Source: Mucilaginibacter sp. OK268 (GTDB taxonomy: Bacteria > Bacteroidota > Bacteroidia > Sphingobacteriales > Sphingobacteriaceae). Taken from it: a DNA stretch of 64,000 nucleotides. Every line of letters starts with the position of its first letter. Within the stretch, counting starts at the first letter, position 1. The position numbers and the translations under genes were made by a program. The stretch lies in contig NZ_FNJV01000003.1 in the NCBI RefSeq assembly GCF_900103125.1, positions 558,001-622,000 on the forward strand, given 5' to 3'. Positions 56,701-63,669 of the stretch are shown here, one piece after another. The notes beneath the pieces are model-generated. The model was not told where the DNA came from, ran no database searches, and saw nothing but the letters and a program-made list of their open reading frames with translations.

Positions 56701-57088
56701 CAGTAACCGTGGTTGTAGCATAACCCAGGGAACGTTCCTGGCGTTTAATACCAAATGAAGTAACTACCACCTCATTTAGTTCGCCCTTGCCAACAGCCAA
56801 CGTAACATTGATCACTGCCTCGTCGCCAACAGTAACCTCTTTTGCTGCATAGCCTATAGACGTAAATTTAAGCACCGCGCCTTTGGCTACTTTAATGCTG
56901 TACGCGCCGCTTGAGTTGGTTTGCGTACCCGTTGTTGTGCCCTTTATAACCACACTAACACCGGGTAAGGGGCCGCTATCATCGCGCACCACTCCCGTAA
57001 CATTTGTTTGGGCAAATACATTTGCCGAGATAAAAAGAGGCAGTAGAAGGACCACCCACTTTTTCAAGTTTAGATAAAATTGTTGCAT
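53777..57088 (-). CDS. SusC/RagA-family TonB-linked transporter of the fucoside locus
   Basis: 1103 residues: a signal peptide ending VFAQ, a carboxypeptidase-D-like domain (about 28-105, VTGVVRDDSGPLPGVSVVIK), a TonB-box-like ELNEVVVTSFG, a plug (about 120-250, with PLYVVDGVIIRN and SLTVLKGASATALYGSDAMSG) and a barrel ending in RSFGFSLNANF. It has no STN domain, so control probably comes from the ROK protein encoded 46 bases upstream on the same strand and not from a sigma/anti-sigma pair. Confidence 0.94.
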   Translation of the reverse strand: MQQFYLNLKKWVVLLLPLFISANVFAQTNVTGVVRDDSGPLPGVSVVIKGTTTGTQTNSSGAYSIKVAKGAVLKFTSIGYAAKEVTVGDEAVINVTLAVGKGELNEVVVTSFGIKRQERSLGYATTTVTAKQLTEAGNTNFASALYGKAPGVKITTAPGGSSSAVNVQIRGINSLNYNTQPLYVVDGVIIRNNSEAGAGGSNNDGYWSDQRIRGNGILDINPQDIESLTVLKGASATALYGSDAMSGAIVITTKKGSKSRGLGVDFNYVGTAEQVAFTPNFQNVYGPGYDRATNLAGGFTEDGWLADPNSPSGYRPRFSSYAQFGPKMEGQKIRWWDGQIRDYTPQPNNYKDLFQTGYSSNANIAISNQTDKVNYRLSATRLDYTGIQRGQKQQKNSFNLNTTVKLSDKISTDIVASYVNTLTHNRPYQLGRVLANFGGFLNRSEKADVLLDNYQTSDGYKYVTLANASRNPAEAFKYNMSGADIMDFFWTQLKNSEDETENRLITSATLNWDVFKNIKFRGRIGSDYTGRNTESQQYNEYPAAFNGSSSTGYYGVSKGQYSTTYGDLLLTYSPKLTKDLNMSVSGGYTSRSETYRDQSSGTNGGLVTENFFSISNSYGVPNTSATRGYQKSQAVFGILNFNYKNYLFLEGTARNESASTLPTQNNTYFYPSVNGGFVFTDAFKMPEFISYGKLRASYGVVGNKAPRYIPNVLYNQSSLQTQNGSVTQLTYDATYGNLQLKPEMKYEQEYGLEARFLKDRLGLDFTYYTNQVKNVIMALNVAPTTGASSLLANAATLHSDGLEVGFSGKPITGKFSWDARLNFAINHSKVNNLAPGFDRLTFYTGDQSALLVVAQPNQPIGNILVYPIAKDANGNKIVNSDGLYTIDKSKYVNVGNIQPKIAGGIANTFNYKGFSLDVLVDYRFGGKMVSNPLKYGTAAGMYESTLQYRDESHGGLAYYIDGSGGKHLGAAPSGSKTYHDGVILQGVNDNGQANSTIVDAATYYLNTYDWGENSVNENAVFKNNYIKLREVVFGYKLPASVSKALHVNNLRFSLVGRNLLYIYRTLKNLDPEAPIGDKWYRQGVDEGSSPATRSFGFSLNANF

Positions 57089-57134
57089 GAAAATTAATTA
57101 ATTAAGTTAAAAAAAAAGAAGACCTTGGGTATGT

Positions 57135-58316
57135 TTATGCAGGTTCAGAAATATTGGCCTGCGGACTAAGTTTATACAGATTTTCAATCACGGTGGTCAC
57201 ACCTCCTAATAGCTGCGCGTTATTGCCCAGGTTCGAGACCGCCAATTGCGTATAAGTAGTTAAATGAGGGATGCAATGTTCATTCATTGCCTGCTGAATG
57301 GGACTAAGCCATAATTTGCCGATGACGCTCCCTTTCCCGCTTAAAATAATACCTTCGGGATTCATCAGATGTACCAGGATAGCCAGGCCCTGACCGATGT
57401 AATAGGCTGCTTCAGCAATTATTTTTACGGCAAAAGCATCGCCTTTAAGGGCTTCGGCGATGATATTATCTGCCGATACGGTATCGTATTTTACAAGACT
57501 GCTTACCTGCCCTTGCTTTAAGCCTTCAATAGCTTTGGCTTCAATAGCCAGTAAAGAGGCCTCTGTTTCCAAACAACCTTGCTTTCCGCATGAGCATAGC
57601 TTTCCGTTTTTATGAAGTGGTAAGTGGCTAAACTCTCCTGCAAAGCCACTGTGCCCTTTAAATATTTCTTTATTGATGATCATTCCCAAACCAACTCCCC
57701 AACCCAGGTTAATGATCATGGAATTGTTACGCGCGATAGGAAGCCCAAATTTTTGTTCGGCCAAAGCTATGGCCGTTGAATCATTTTCTATAAAAACAGG
57801 CAATTTAACCTGCTTGTTTATATAGTTTACCAATGTTTCTTCGGGAGTTTTCAGAAAGCTTAGGTTGTTACCCAAAAAAGCGTCGATAAAACCAGGCATG
57901 GTAATACCTATTGCCAGGAATTTATCTTTTGGCAATCCAGAATTAATAACCACAGCTTTAATATGGGTTATTAATGTGTGTACAGCATCATTGTTATCAC
58001 TAAGCTTTAGCTCAAACTCCTGTGTATCACCCACAAATTCATTACTCATATCGGTAATGGCTATACGGGTCATAAACTGGTTCATCGCAACCGAAATAAT
58101 AAAACCAGTATCAGCTATCAGCGAGTAAGTTGCCGGTTTACGGCCCCCACTTGATGTTCTTATCCCGATTTCCTTTACGATATTTAGCTTGATTAAGTCG
58201 GCTATCCCCTTGGTTACGTAGGGAATACTTCGGCCAGTATCGACGCTGAGGTCGTTTAGCGATGCTGTTTTACTGTAATACAGTCCCTTAATGATATCAA
58301 TGTGTTTAAAAAACAT
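57135..58316 (-). CDS. ROK-family transcriptional regulator (NagC/Mlc/XylR-like)
   Basis: A 393-residue protein with an N-terminal winged helix (about 8-62, SLNDLSVDTGRSIPYVTKGIADL) and a ROK domain. The zinc-binding CSCGKQGCLE motif is present (first Cys about residue 240). The Asp of IENDSTAIALAE, which is the catalytic base in ROK kinases, is retained. The N-terminal phosphate-binding DxGGT loop is not recognisable, which favours a sugar-sensing repressor over a kinase. It is divergent from the GH29 gene (118-base spacer) and upstream of SusC/SusD on the same strand, so it may control both sides. The effector sugar is unknown; fucose is a guess. Confidence 0.88.
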   Translation of the reverse strand: MFFKHIDIIKGLYYSKTASLNDLSVDTGRSIPYVTKGIADLIKLNIVKEIGIRTSSGGRKPATYSLIADTGFIISVAMNQFMTRIAITDMSNEFVGDTQEFELKLSDNNDAVHTLITHIKAVVINSGLPKDKFLAIGITMPGFIDAFLGNNLSFLKTPEETLVNYINKQVKLPVFIENDSTAIALAEQKFGLPIARNNSMIINLGWGVGLGMIINKEIFKGHSGFAGEFSHLPLHKNGKLCSCGKQGCLETEASLLAIEAKAIEGLKQGQVSSLVKYDTVSADNIIAEALKGDAFAVKIIAEAAYYIGQGLAILVHLMNPEGIILSGKGSVIGKLWLSPIQQAMNEHCIPHLTTYTQLAVSNLGNNAQLLGGVTTVIENLYKLSPQANISEPA

Positions 58317-58434
58317 GCAGCAGGAGGTTTATATCTGCATATATAAAAAAATTAATTTAATAAAAAAAGAAATCTTTTTAACTTATTTAAAAAGTATATA
58401 TAAACATTTATAATTTGATTAATTACTTTTGAAA

Positions 58435-59784
58435 ATGCTTAAAAAATTATCACCCACTTTTATAGTATTGTTTATCCTGCTATTTACAAGCAATACACAG
58501 GCACAACACCATGTAAACCCGGATGAGATCAAAGAAAAAATGCAATGGTTTGCCGATGCCAAACTGGGTATATTCATTCACTACGGCATCTACTCCGTAA
58601 AAGGAATAGATGAAAGCTGGAGCTTTCATAACAAAAAGATCAGCTATCCGGATTATATGAGCCAGTTAAAAGGCTTTTCGGCAAGCCAGTATAAACCTGA
58701 TGAACTGGCCGACCTGATCAAAGAAAGCGGCGCCCGTTACGCGGTAATGACTACTAAACACCATGATGGTGTAGCCTTGTGGAGCAGCAAATATGGTCCG
58801 CTAAACGTAGTACAGAAAACCCCTGCTAAAAGAGACCTTTTAAAACCGCTGTATGACGCCTTGCGCCAACGTGGTGTAAAAACCGGCGCTTATTTTTCGC
58901 TGATTGACTGGAGCCATGCCAATTATCCTGGTTTTTTAAAGGATAGCAGCAGGTACCAGGTGAAAGATCAGCCAGCTAAATGGGCTAAATATTTAACTTT
59001 TATGAACGGGCAACTGGATGAGCTTGCCAAGCAATATAACCCCGACCTTTGGTGGTTTGATGGTGATTGGGAACACAGCGCAGAAGAATGGAACGCTTCT
59101 GGGGTTCGACAAAAACTATTAGGTTACAATCCAAATACCATCATCAACGGCCGCTTGCAAGGCTATGGAGATTATGATACGCCCGAACAAAACTTTCCGG
59201 TATCAAGACCCGGCTATAAATGGTGGGAACTTTGCATGACCACTAATGACAACTGGGGCTTTCAGCCGCAGGACAAAAATTTCAAAACACCTTACGAGAT
59301 CATCAGTATTTTTACCGATGCCGTGAGCTATGGCGGCAATTTACTGTTAGATATTGGCCCTAAAGGCGATGGAAGTATCCCGGCAGAAGAAGTAAATCTG
59401 CTTAAAGAACTGGGTGCCTGGAACAAGAAAAACGGCGAAGGCGTTTTTAATACTATTGCGGGTATGCCGCAAGGCCATTATTATGGTGCAAGTACTTTAT
59501 CAAAAGACTCTACTACGGTATACTTGTTTGTACCTGCTAAAACAAGCGCGCCTGTGTTAGTAAAAGGATTAAAAAGCAGCATCAAAAAAGTAAGTGTTCT
59601 GGGCAGCGATACTCCACTGACCTATAAAATTGTGGGTAAGATATCCTGGAGCCCAGTACCTGGTTTAACGTACATAAGCATCCCCGAAAACTTGCAGGAC
59701 AAATACATGTCTGTCATAAAAATTGAACTGAATGGCAAACTCGACCTTTATCGTGGTAAAGGCGGTTTCCTTACTAATGAGTAA
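58435..59784 (+). CDS. GH29 alpha-L-fucosidase, exported
   Basis: The start is set at the ATG of MLKKLSPTFIVLFILLFTSN (signal peptide cut after TQA); an in-frame TTG two codons earlier is less likely. The 449-residue protein has the GH29 barrel: GIFIHYGIYSV, MTTKHHDGVALWSS and LWWFDGDWEH, with Asp209 as the likely nucleophile. GGNLLLDIGPKGDGSIP and a C-terminal beta-sandwich follow. It releases terminal L-fucose from glycans in the periplasm or at the cell surface. The acid/base residue cannot be assigned by eye because it varies in this family. It is divergent from the ROK regulator gene. Confidence 0.94.
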   Translation: MLKKLSPTFIVLFILLFTSNTQAQHHVNPDEIKEKMQWFADAKLGIFIHYGIYSVKGIDESWSFHNKKISYPDYMSQLKGFSASQYKPDELADLIKESGARYAVMTTKHHDGVALWSSKYGPLNVVQKTPAKRDLLKPLYDALRQRGVKTGAYFSLIDWSHANYPGFLKDSSRYQVKDQPAKWAKYLTFMNGQLDELAKQYNPDLWWFDGDWEHSAEEWNASGVRQKLLGYNPNTIINGRLQGYGDYDTPEQNFPVSRPGYKWWELCMTTNDNWGFQPQDKNFKTPYEIISIFTDAVSYGGNLLLDIGPKGDGSIPAEEVNLLKELGAWNKKNGEGVFNTIAGMPQGHYYGASTLSKDSTTVYLFVPAKTSAPVLVKGLKSSIKKVSVLGSDTPLTYKIVGKISWSPVPGLTYISIPENLQDKYMSVIKIELNGKLDLYRGKGGFLTNE

Positions 59785-59788
59785 TTTT

Positions 59789-59896
59789 GAGTCTTGAGTC
59801 TTGAGTCTGAAGTCGTAAGTCTAAAGTTTTTACTTGCAAGAAAAAAACGACACTTACGCCTTCAGACTAAGGACTCCAAGCTAAGGACTAAAGACT
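59789..59896. repeat. Heptad-type inverted repeat between convergent genes
   Basis: Inner arms AGTCTGAAGTCGTAAGT (59804-59820) and ACTTACGCCTTCAGACT (59852-59868) pair at 16 of 17 positions. Outer parts are built of GAGTCTT / AAGGACT units. The right edge reaches into the last codons of the oxidoreductase gene. It may act as a bidirectional terminator. Confidence 0.75.
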
Positions 59897-61006
59897 TATA
59901 GTCACCTTTGACCCGGTTTTTACCGCCTGGTAAATAGCGTCAATAATTTTCAGGTCTTTTACCGCTTCTTCTCCATTTACCGGCACTACAGGCTGTTTAT
60001 TATCAAAAATAATTGCCGACATTTCTTCCATTTGTACCGTTTGGTGTGTAGTAACCGGCTGGGTCAGTTCGCCTTTGTGGGTACGTCCCTGTATTGGGCC
60101 ATAACCTGTGGATGGCTGCATCTCTGCAAAACCCTTTTCACCGTCCAGGAAAAAGCGGTCGAGGTTATTCATATTATAGGTTGATAAGCAGGATGCCACG
60201 GCTCCGCTGGGAAAGCCAAACTGAAACTGGATGGTTTCGTCTACCCCTTCTTTAAATTTCACAGGGTCGGTTTTAGTTTCCTGGGCGGTAACCCAAACAG
60301 GGTCTTCACCGGTCATATAACGCGAGCCGTTGATAGCGTAAATGCCAATATCCATCATAGAGCCACCGCCGGCCAGTTGTTTATTTAGTCGCCATTGTGT
60401 AGGGTCGCCAATTTTAAAACCGCACTGGCCCTGAAAAAACAAGATCTTCCCAAACTCGCCTCTATTCCGCATCCGGATCACTTCGAGCGTTTTGGGCTCA
60501 AAATGCATGCGGTAACCTACCAGCAATTTCACATTAGCTTTTTTACAGGCGTCTACCATCTCCTGCCCTTCCTTAGCGTTTATGGCCATGGGCTTTTCGC
60601 AAATGGCATGTTTGCCTGCTTTAGCCACCCGTATTACCATATCATGATGCAACCCGTTCGGTGTGATCACATATACGGCATCGATGTCGGGGTTATTTTT
60701 GATGTTATCGAAATTCTCATAATTGTAGCAATTCTTTGCCGGGATACCGTACTTGCTTTGCCAGTCCTTAACTTTTGAGGGCGTACCGCTGATTACGCCA
60801 ACCAGTTTAGCTTTTACGCATGATTGCATGGCCTCAGCAACGCGCGTCCCATAGCTTCCGAGTCCCATAATAGCAACACGGAGCACACGACCTTCATAGG
60901 CAGCTTCGTTATTATTCTTCATGTCGGCCCATCCCGAAAGCGGGGCCAGATGTAAGGCTAAGGCAGAGATCCCTAACTTCTGTAAAAAGTTGCGGCGTGA
61001 ATTCAT
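59888..61006 (-). CDS. Gfo/Idh/MocA-family oxidoreductase with Tat signal (glucose-fructose oxidoreductase-like)
   Basis: 372 residues. The twin-arginine signal NSRRNFLQKLGISALALHLA directs the folded, cofactor-loaded enzyme to the periplasm. The Rossmann fold shows VAIMGLGSYGTRVAEAM, followed by the family motif CEKPMAIN. GGGSMMDIGIYAINGSRYMTGE resembles the corresponding region of Zymomonas glucose-fructose oxidoreductase. It should oxidise or epimerise a sugar with a tightly bound NAD(P). Given its convergent position next to the fucosidase, the substrate could be a released monosaccharide. A GH109-type glycosidase, which shares this fold and Tat export, is a less likely alternative because that family is longer. 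Confidence 0.88.
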   Translation of the reverse strand: MNSRRNFLQKLGISALALHLAPLSGWADMKNNNEAAYEGRVLRVAIMGLGSYGTRVAEAMQSCVKAKLVGVISGTPSKVKDWQSKYGIPAKNCYNYENFDNIKNNPDIDAVYVITPNGLHHDMVIRVAKAGKHAICEKPMAINAKEGQEMVDACKKANVKLLVGYRMHFEPKTLEVIRMRNRGEFGKILFFQGQCGFKIGDPTQWRLNKQLAGGGSMMDIGIYAINGSRYMTGEDPVWVTAQETKTDPVKFKEGVDETIQFQFGFPSGAVASCLSTYNMNNLDRFFLDGEKGFAEMQPSTGYGPIQGRTHKGELTQPVTTHQTVQMEEMSAIIFDNKQPVVPVNGEEAVKDLKIIDAIYQAVKTGSKVTISL

Positions 61007-61147
61007 AGGTATTGGTTTTAAGGTTCGTAATCGATTATAATTTAGGCTTTTTTACAAAACCCCTAAGCATTGGAAATGTTTTTTTTATCCACTTTTGCCG
61101 GAAACAGAGGTCTGAAATAAGATACGTAGCATTCCCTTTTATTTTAG

Positions 61148-61155
61148 TATATTTG
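61148..61155 (+). promoter_or_regulatory. Candidate -7 promoter box (TATATTTG)
   Basis: It fully matches TAnnTTTG on the plus strand. A transcript starting about seven bases later would begin with the hairpin at 61161-61202. No clean -33 TTTG is present. It could drive a long aldolase leader or a small RNA. Confidence 0.35.
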
Positions 61156-61160
61156 TATAC

Positions 61161-61202
61161 AACGGCCCGGGTTTTCTCCCAAACAGAGAGATTCGGGCCG
61201 TT
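61161..61202. other. GC-rich hairpin (AACGGCCCG / CGGGCCGTT)
   Basis: A perfect 9-bp stem with a 24-base loop lies in otherwise AT-rich sequence between two divergent genes. No T run follows on either strand beyond TTTG, so it is not a standard terminator. Confidence 0.5.
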
Positions 61203-61310
61203 TGCATAAAGACCCAAACAGGCTAAAAAACGACCGATTTTAAGTTAGTTATTTGAATGTCAAACATTTAATACTTTTTAAACCTTTCAAAACCCATTAA
61301 AAATTTGTTA

Positions 61311-61398
61311 AAAAGTGTTAAAATGGCGTTAAAAAAGTGTTAAACAGAACAAAAGCCCCCCGGTTTTACCCTGTTTTCGACTAAAAAAGTGTTAAAAT
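61311..61398. repeat. Three iterated AAAAGTGTTAAA elements upstream of the aldolase gene
   Basis: Copies lie at about 61311-61323, 61333-61344 and 61386-61397, all in the same orientation; the first two are about 22 bases apart, roughly two helical turns. This spacing fits a protein-binding array upstream of the aldolase promoter. Confidence 0.5.
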
Positions 61399-61541
61399 TC
61401 AAGGTTTAAAAAGTTTTTTCCGGCTATCAATTTTCATCATAGTCACATATTCCAAAATCGTCTTTTTATTGCCCCTGATGGTTTAGTATATTTACAACAA
61501 AGCAACGCTTCCCAGCGTTTACTTTACATACCTCATACCCC

Positions 61542-62561
61542 ATGAATAAACAAACTTTAAAAAATACCGCTCAGCAACTAATGGCGGGCGACAAGGGCCT
61601 TTTGGCCATGGACGAAAGTATTGCCACCTGCAATAAACGCTTTGCAGAAGCAGGCATACCACAAACGGAAGAATACCGCAGAAAATACCGTGAACTGATT
61701 GTAACAACCCCTAAACTGGGCGAATGTATAAGCGGCGCCATCCTGTTTGACGAAACCACCAAACAAGCAGCCGATAACGGTACACCATTCATTGATCTGC
61801 TGGTTAAAGCCGGAGTTATCCCGGGCATTAAACTGGATGAAGGCGCCAAAGATATGCCCGCTTTCCCTGGTGAAAAAATAACCGAAGGCCTTGACGGACT
61901 GCGGGAAAGATTGAAAAACTATGCTGCAGCCGGACTAAGATTTGCCAAATGGCGCGCTGTGATCGTTATTTCAGATGATACCCCCACAGATGGCAGTATT
62001 TATGCCAACGCTCATGCCCTGGCTCGATATGCTGCTCTTTGCCAGGAAGCGGGCGTGGTACCCATCGTGGAGCCCGAAGTACTGATGGATGGCAACCACA
62101 CCATCGAACGTTGTTTTGAAGTAACCCAGCGGGTATTGCATATTGTATTTGAGGTGCTGATACAACAACGTATTTACCTGGAAGGCATAATATTAAAACC
62201 CAACATGGTGGTATCCGGTATTGGCGCATCTGTACAAGCCAGCGTTGACCAGGTTGCCGACCTAACCGTTCAGTGTTTACTGCGCTGTGTCCCTGCTGCG
62301 GTACCGGGTGTAGCGTTTTTGTCAGGTGGGCAACCGGCCCCTGATGCAAGCGCGCATTTAAGTGCTATGCACGTAAAATATAAAGGCAAATTACCCTGGG
62401 CGCTTACCTTCTCGTTTGCCAGAGCGGTTCAGCAACCGGCCATGGAATACTGGCAGGGAAAAGATGAGAACGTGACCATTGCCCAACAACTCTTTTATAA
62501 ACGCCTGAGCATCAATAATGCGGCACGGCGTGGTGAATATACACCGGCACTTGAAGCTTAA
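61542..62561 (+). CDS. Class I fructose-bisphosphate aldolase
   Basis: A 339-residue aldolase of the animal/plant-like class I type. GLLAMDESIATCNKRF is the conserved N-terminal substrate loop, and the Schiff-base Lys is Lys219 in GIILKPNMVVSG. FLSGGQPAPDASAHL and LPWALTFSFARAVQQPAM complete the active site. It cleaves fructose 1,6-bisphosphate to dihydroxyacetone phosphate and glyceraldehyde 3-phosphate without a metal. The gene stands alone, with iterated elements upstream and a hairpin downstream. Confidence 0.96.
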   Translation: MNKQTLKNTAQQLMAGDKGLLAMDESIATCNKRFAEAGIPQTEEYRRKYRELIVTTPKLGECISGAILFDETTKQAADNGTPFIDLLVKAGVIPGIKLDEGAKDMPAFPGEKITEGLDGLRERLKNYAAAGLRFAKWRAVIVISDDTPTDGSIYANAHALARYAALCQEAGVVPIVEPEVLMDGNHTIERCFEVTQRVLHIVFEVLIQQRIYLEGIILKPNMVVSGIGASVQASVDQVADLTVQCLLRCVPAAVPGVAFLSGGQPAPDASAHLSAMHVKYKGKLPWALTFSFARAVQQPAMEYWQGKDENVTIAQQLFYKRLSINNAARRGEYTPALEA

Positions 62562-62568
62562 TTTACCT

Positions 62569-62615
62569 AAGCAACCACAGCAAGTGGCTGAAATAGACAA
62601 CTTGCTGTGGTGCTT
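62569..62615 (+). terminator. Hairpin after the aldolase gene
   Basis: AAGCAACCACAGCAAG pairs with CTTGCTGTGGTGCTT with one bulged A, seven bases after the stop codon. The T run that usually follows is weak (TTATACC), so processing or protection of the 3' end is an alternative. Confidence 0.6.
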
Positions 62616-62833
62616 ATACCGGATCTTTGACAGACATAAACCTATTACCCGGTAACCTTAAAAAATAGGATAGCCCTCCGGCTCCGCATCCCTCTGCCAT
62701 ATACAGTACTATGATTGCTCCACTCACAAGCTAAAGATGGTCATAAATAGAAATTAATAAACTGAATATGAGTATTCTAACCTATTGGTTTATTAATTTT
62801 TTATTTATCTTATGCCACATTCCAAAAACCTAA

Positions 62834-63586
62834 ATGATGAATAACAACCTTTACCTTAGCACCGGAAAACTTTTCCTGGTGATCAGTATTATCGCCATAG
62901 GCGTAATTCATATCGTATCGGACCATTTCCCGACCGGATTAATGCCTGTAGCTGCCTCATTGCCGGCAAAACAAGTATTGGCCTATTTAACAGGTTCGCT
63001 CATGATTGTGGCAGGCATACTTGTCCTGGTCAAAAAATACACGGCGTACGGCGCATTATTAGCTGCTCTGTTGTTTCTATTAGCCTTGCTCCTGATCCAC
63101 GTACCAAAAGTATTGGCTGAACCCAATAATCCATCTGAATGGACAGGCACTTTTGAAGTTATCTGTATTATGGCTGGCGCCCTGATCTTGTTGGGCAATA
63201 TCAGCAAAGACGGTGGCTCTAAGCTGATAAAAACCGGCACATACCTTTTTTCCATTGGCCTGCTGGTATTTGGCGTACAGCACTATATGTACGCTCAGTT
63301 TGTAGCCAACCTGATACCGGCCTGGATACCCGCTCATTTGTTTTGGGACTACCTGGTCATGGCTGCCTTTTTTGCTTCCGGAATAAGTTTCATCGTCAAC
63401 AAACTGACCAGATTGGCTGGAGGGCTTTTAGGCCTCATGTTTTTGATTTGGATGCTGATACTGCATTTGCCACGTGTTATAGCCAATGTACACACTGAAG
63501 CCGAATGGACAAGCCTGTTTGTAGCCCTGGCATTTAGCGGTATATCTTTTTTAATAGCAGGTTTAGCTACTACAGCAAAGAATTAA
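62834..63586 (+). CDS. Internally duplicated membrane protein of unknown function (DoxX-like appearance)
   Basis: A 250-residue protein with about eight membrane spans. Its two halves repeat the same plan: LPAKQVLAYLTGSLMIVAGI ... LLIHVPKVLAEPNNPSEWTG in the first, and IPAHLFWDYLVMAAFFASGI ... LILHLPRVIANVHTEAEWTS in the second. Each half thus has an aromatic/Pro-rich entry, a long hydrophobic stretch, an H-x-P-[KR]-V motif and an E-W-T end. I do not recognise a named family with confidence; small DoxX-type quinone-linked proteins look similar. It is the only gene in its unit and ends at a strong bidirectional terminator. Confidence 0.75.
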   Translation: MMNNNLYLSTGKLFLVISIIAIGVIHIVSDHFPTGLMPVAASLPAKQVLAYLTGSLMIVAGILVLVKKYTAYGALLAALLFLLALLLIHVPKVLAEPNNPSEWTGTFEVICIMAGALILLGNISKDGGSKLIKTGTYLFSIGLLVFGVQHYMYAQFVANLIPAWIPAHLFWDYLVMAAFFASGISFIVNKLTRLAGGLLGLMFLIWMLILHLPRVIANVHTEAEWTSLFVALAFSGISFLIAGLATTAKN

Positions 63587-63595
63587 AATCACCTG

Positions 63596-63636
63596 AAAAG
63601 CCTGCAGACCGTTCGGTCTGCAGGCTTTTATTTTTT
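63596..63636. terminator. Bidirectional terminator between convergent genes
   Basis: AAAAGCCTGCAGACC and GGTCTGCAGGCTTTT form a perfect 15-bp stem around GTTC, followed by a T-rich run on the plus strand. Confidence 0.9.
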
Positions 63637-63669
63637 TAGTTATCCCTTTTTACCGGGACATTTTATTTA

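Larger units (their letters stand above)
61007..61541. other. Divergent intergenic region upstream of the aldolase gene
   Basis: The 535 bases contain a full TAnnTTTG box (61148-61155), a 9-bp GC-rich hairpin just after it (61161-61202), three copies of an AAAAGTGTTAAA element (61311-61398) and a near-match promoter box TATATTTA at 61487-61494, about 48 bases before the aldolase start. No protein-coding gene is supported. Confidence 0.55.

Noticed and set aside
58424..58431. Perfect TAnnTTTG match (TACTTTTG) upstream of the fucosidase gene
   Set aside because: It ends four bases before the ATG, so transcription would begin inside the coding region.
59888..61006. GH109 alpha-N-acetylgalactosaminidase
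   Set aside because: The Tat signal and fold fit, but the length and the GGGSMMDIGIYAINGSRYMTGE region fit glucose-fructose oxidoreductase-like enzymes better.
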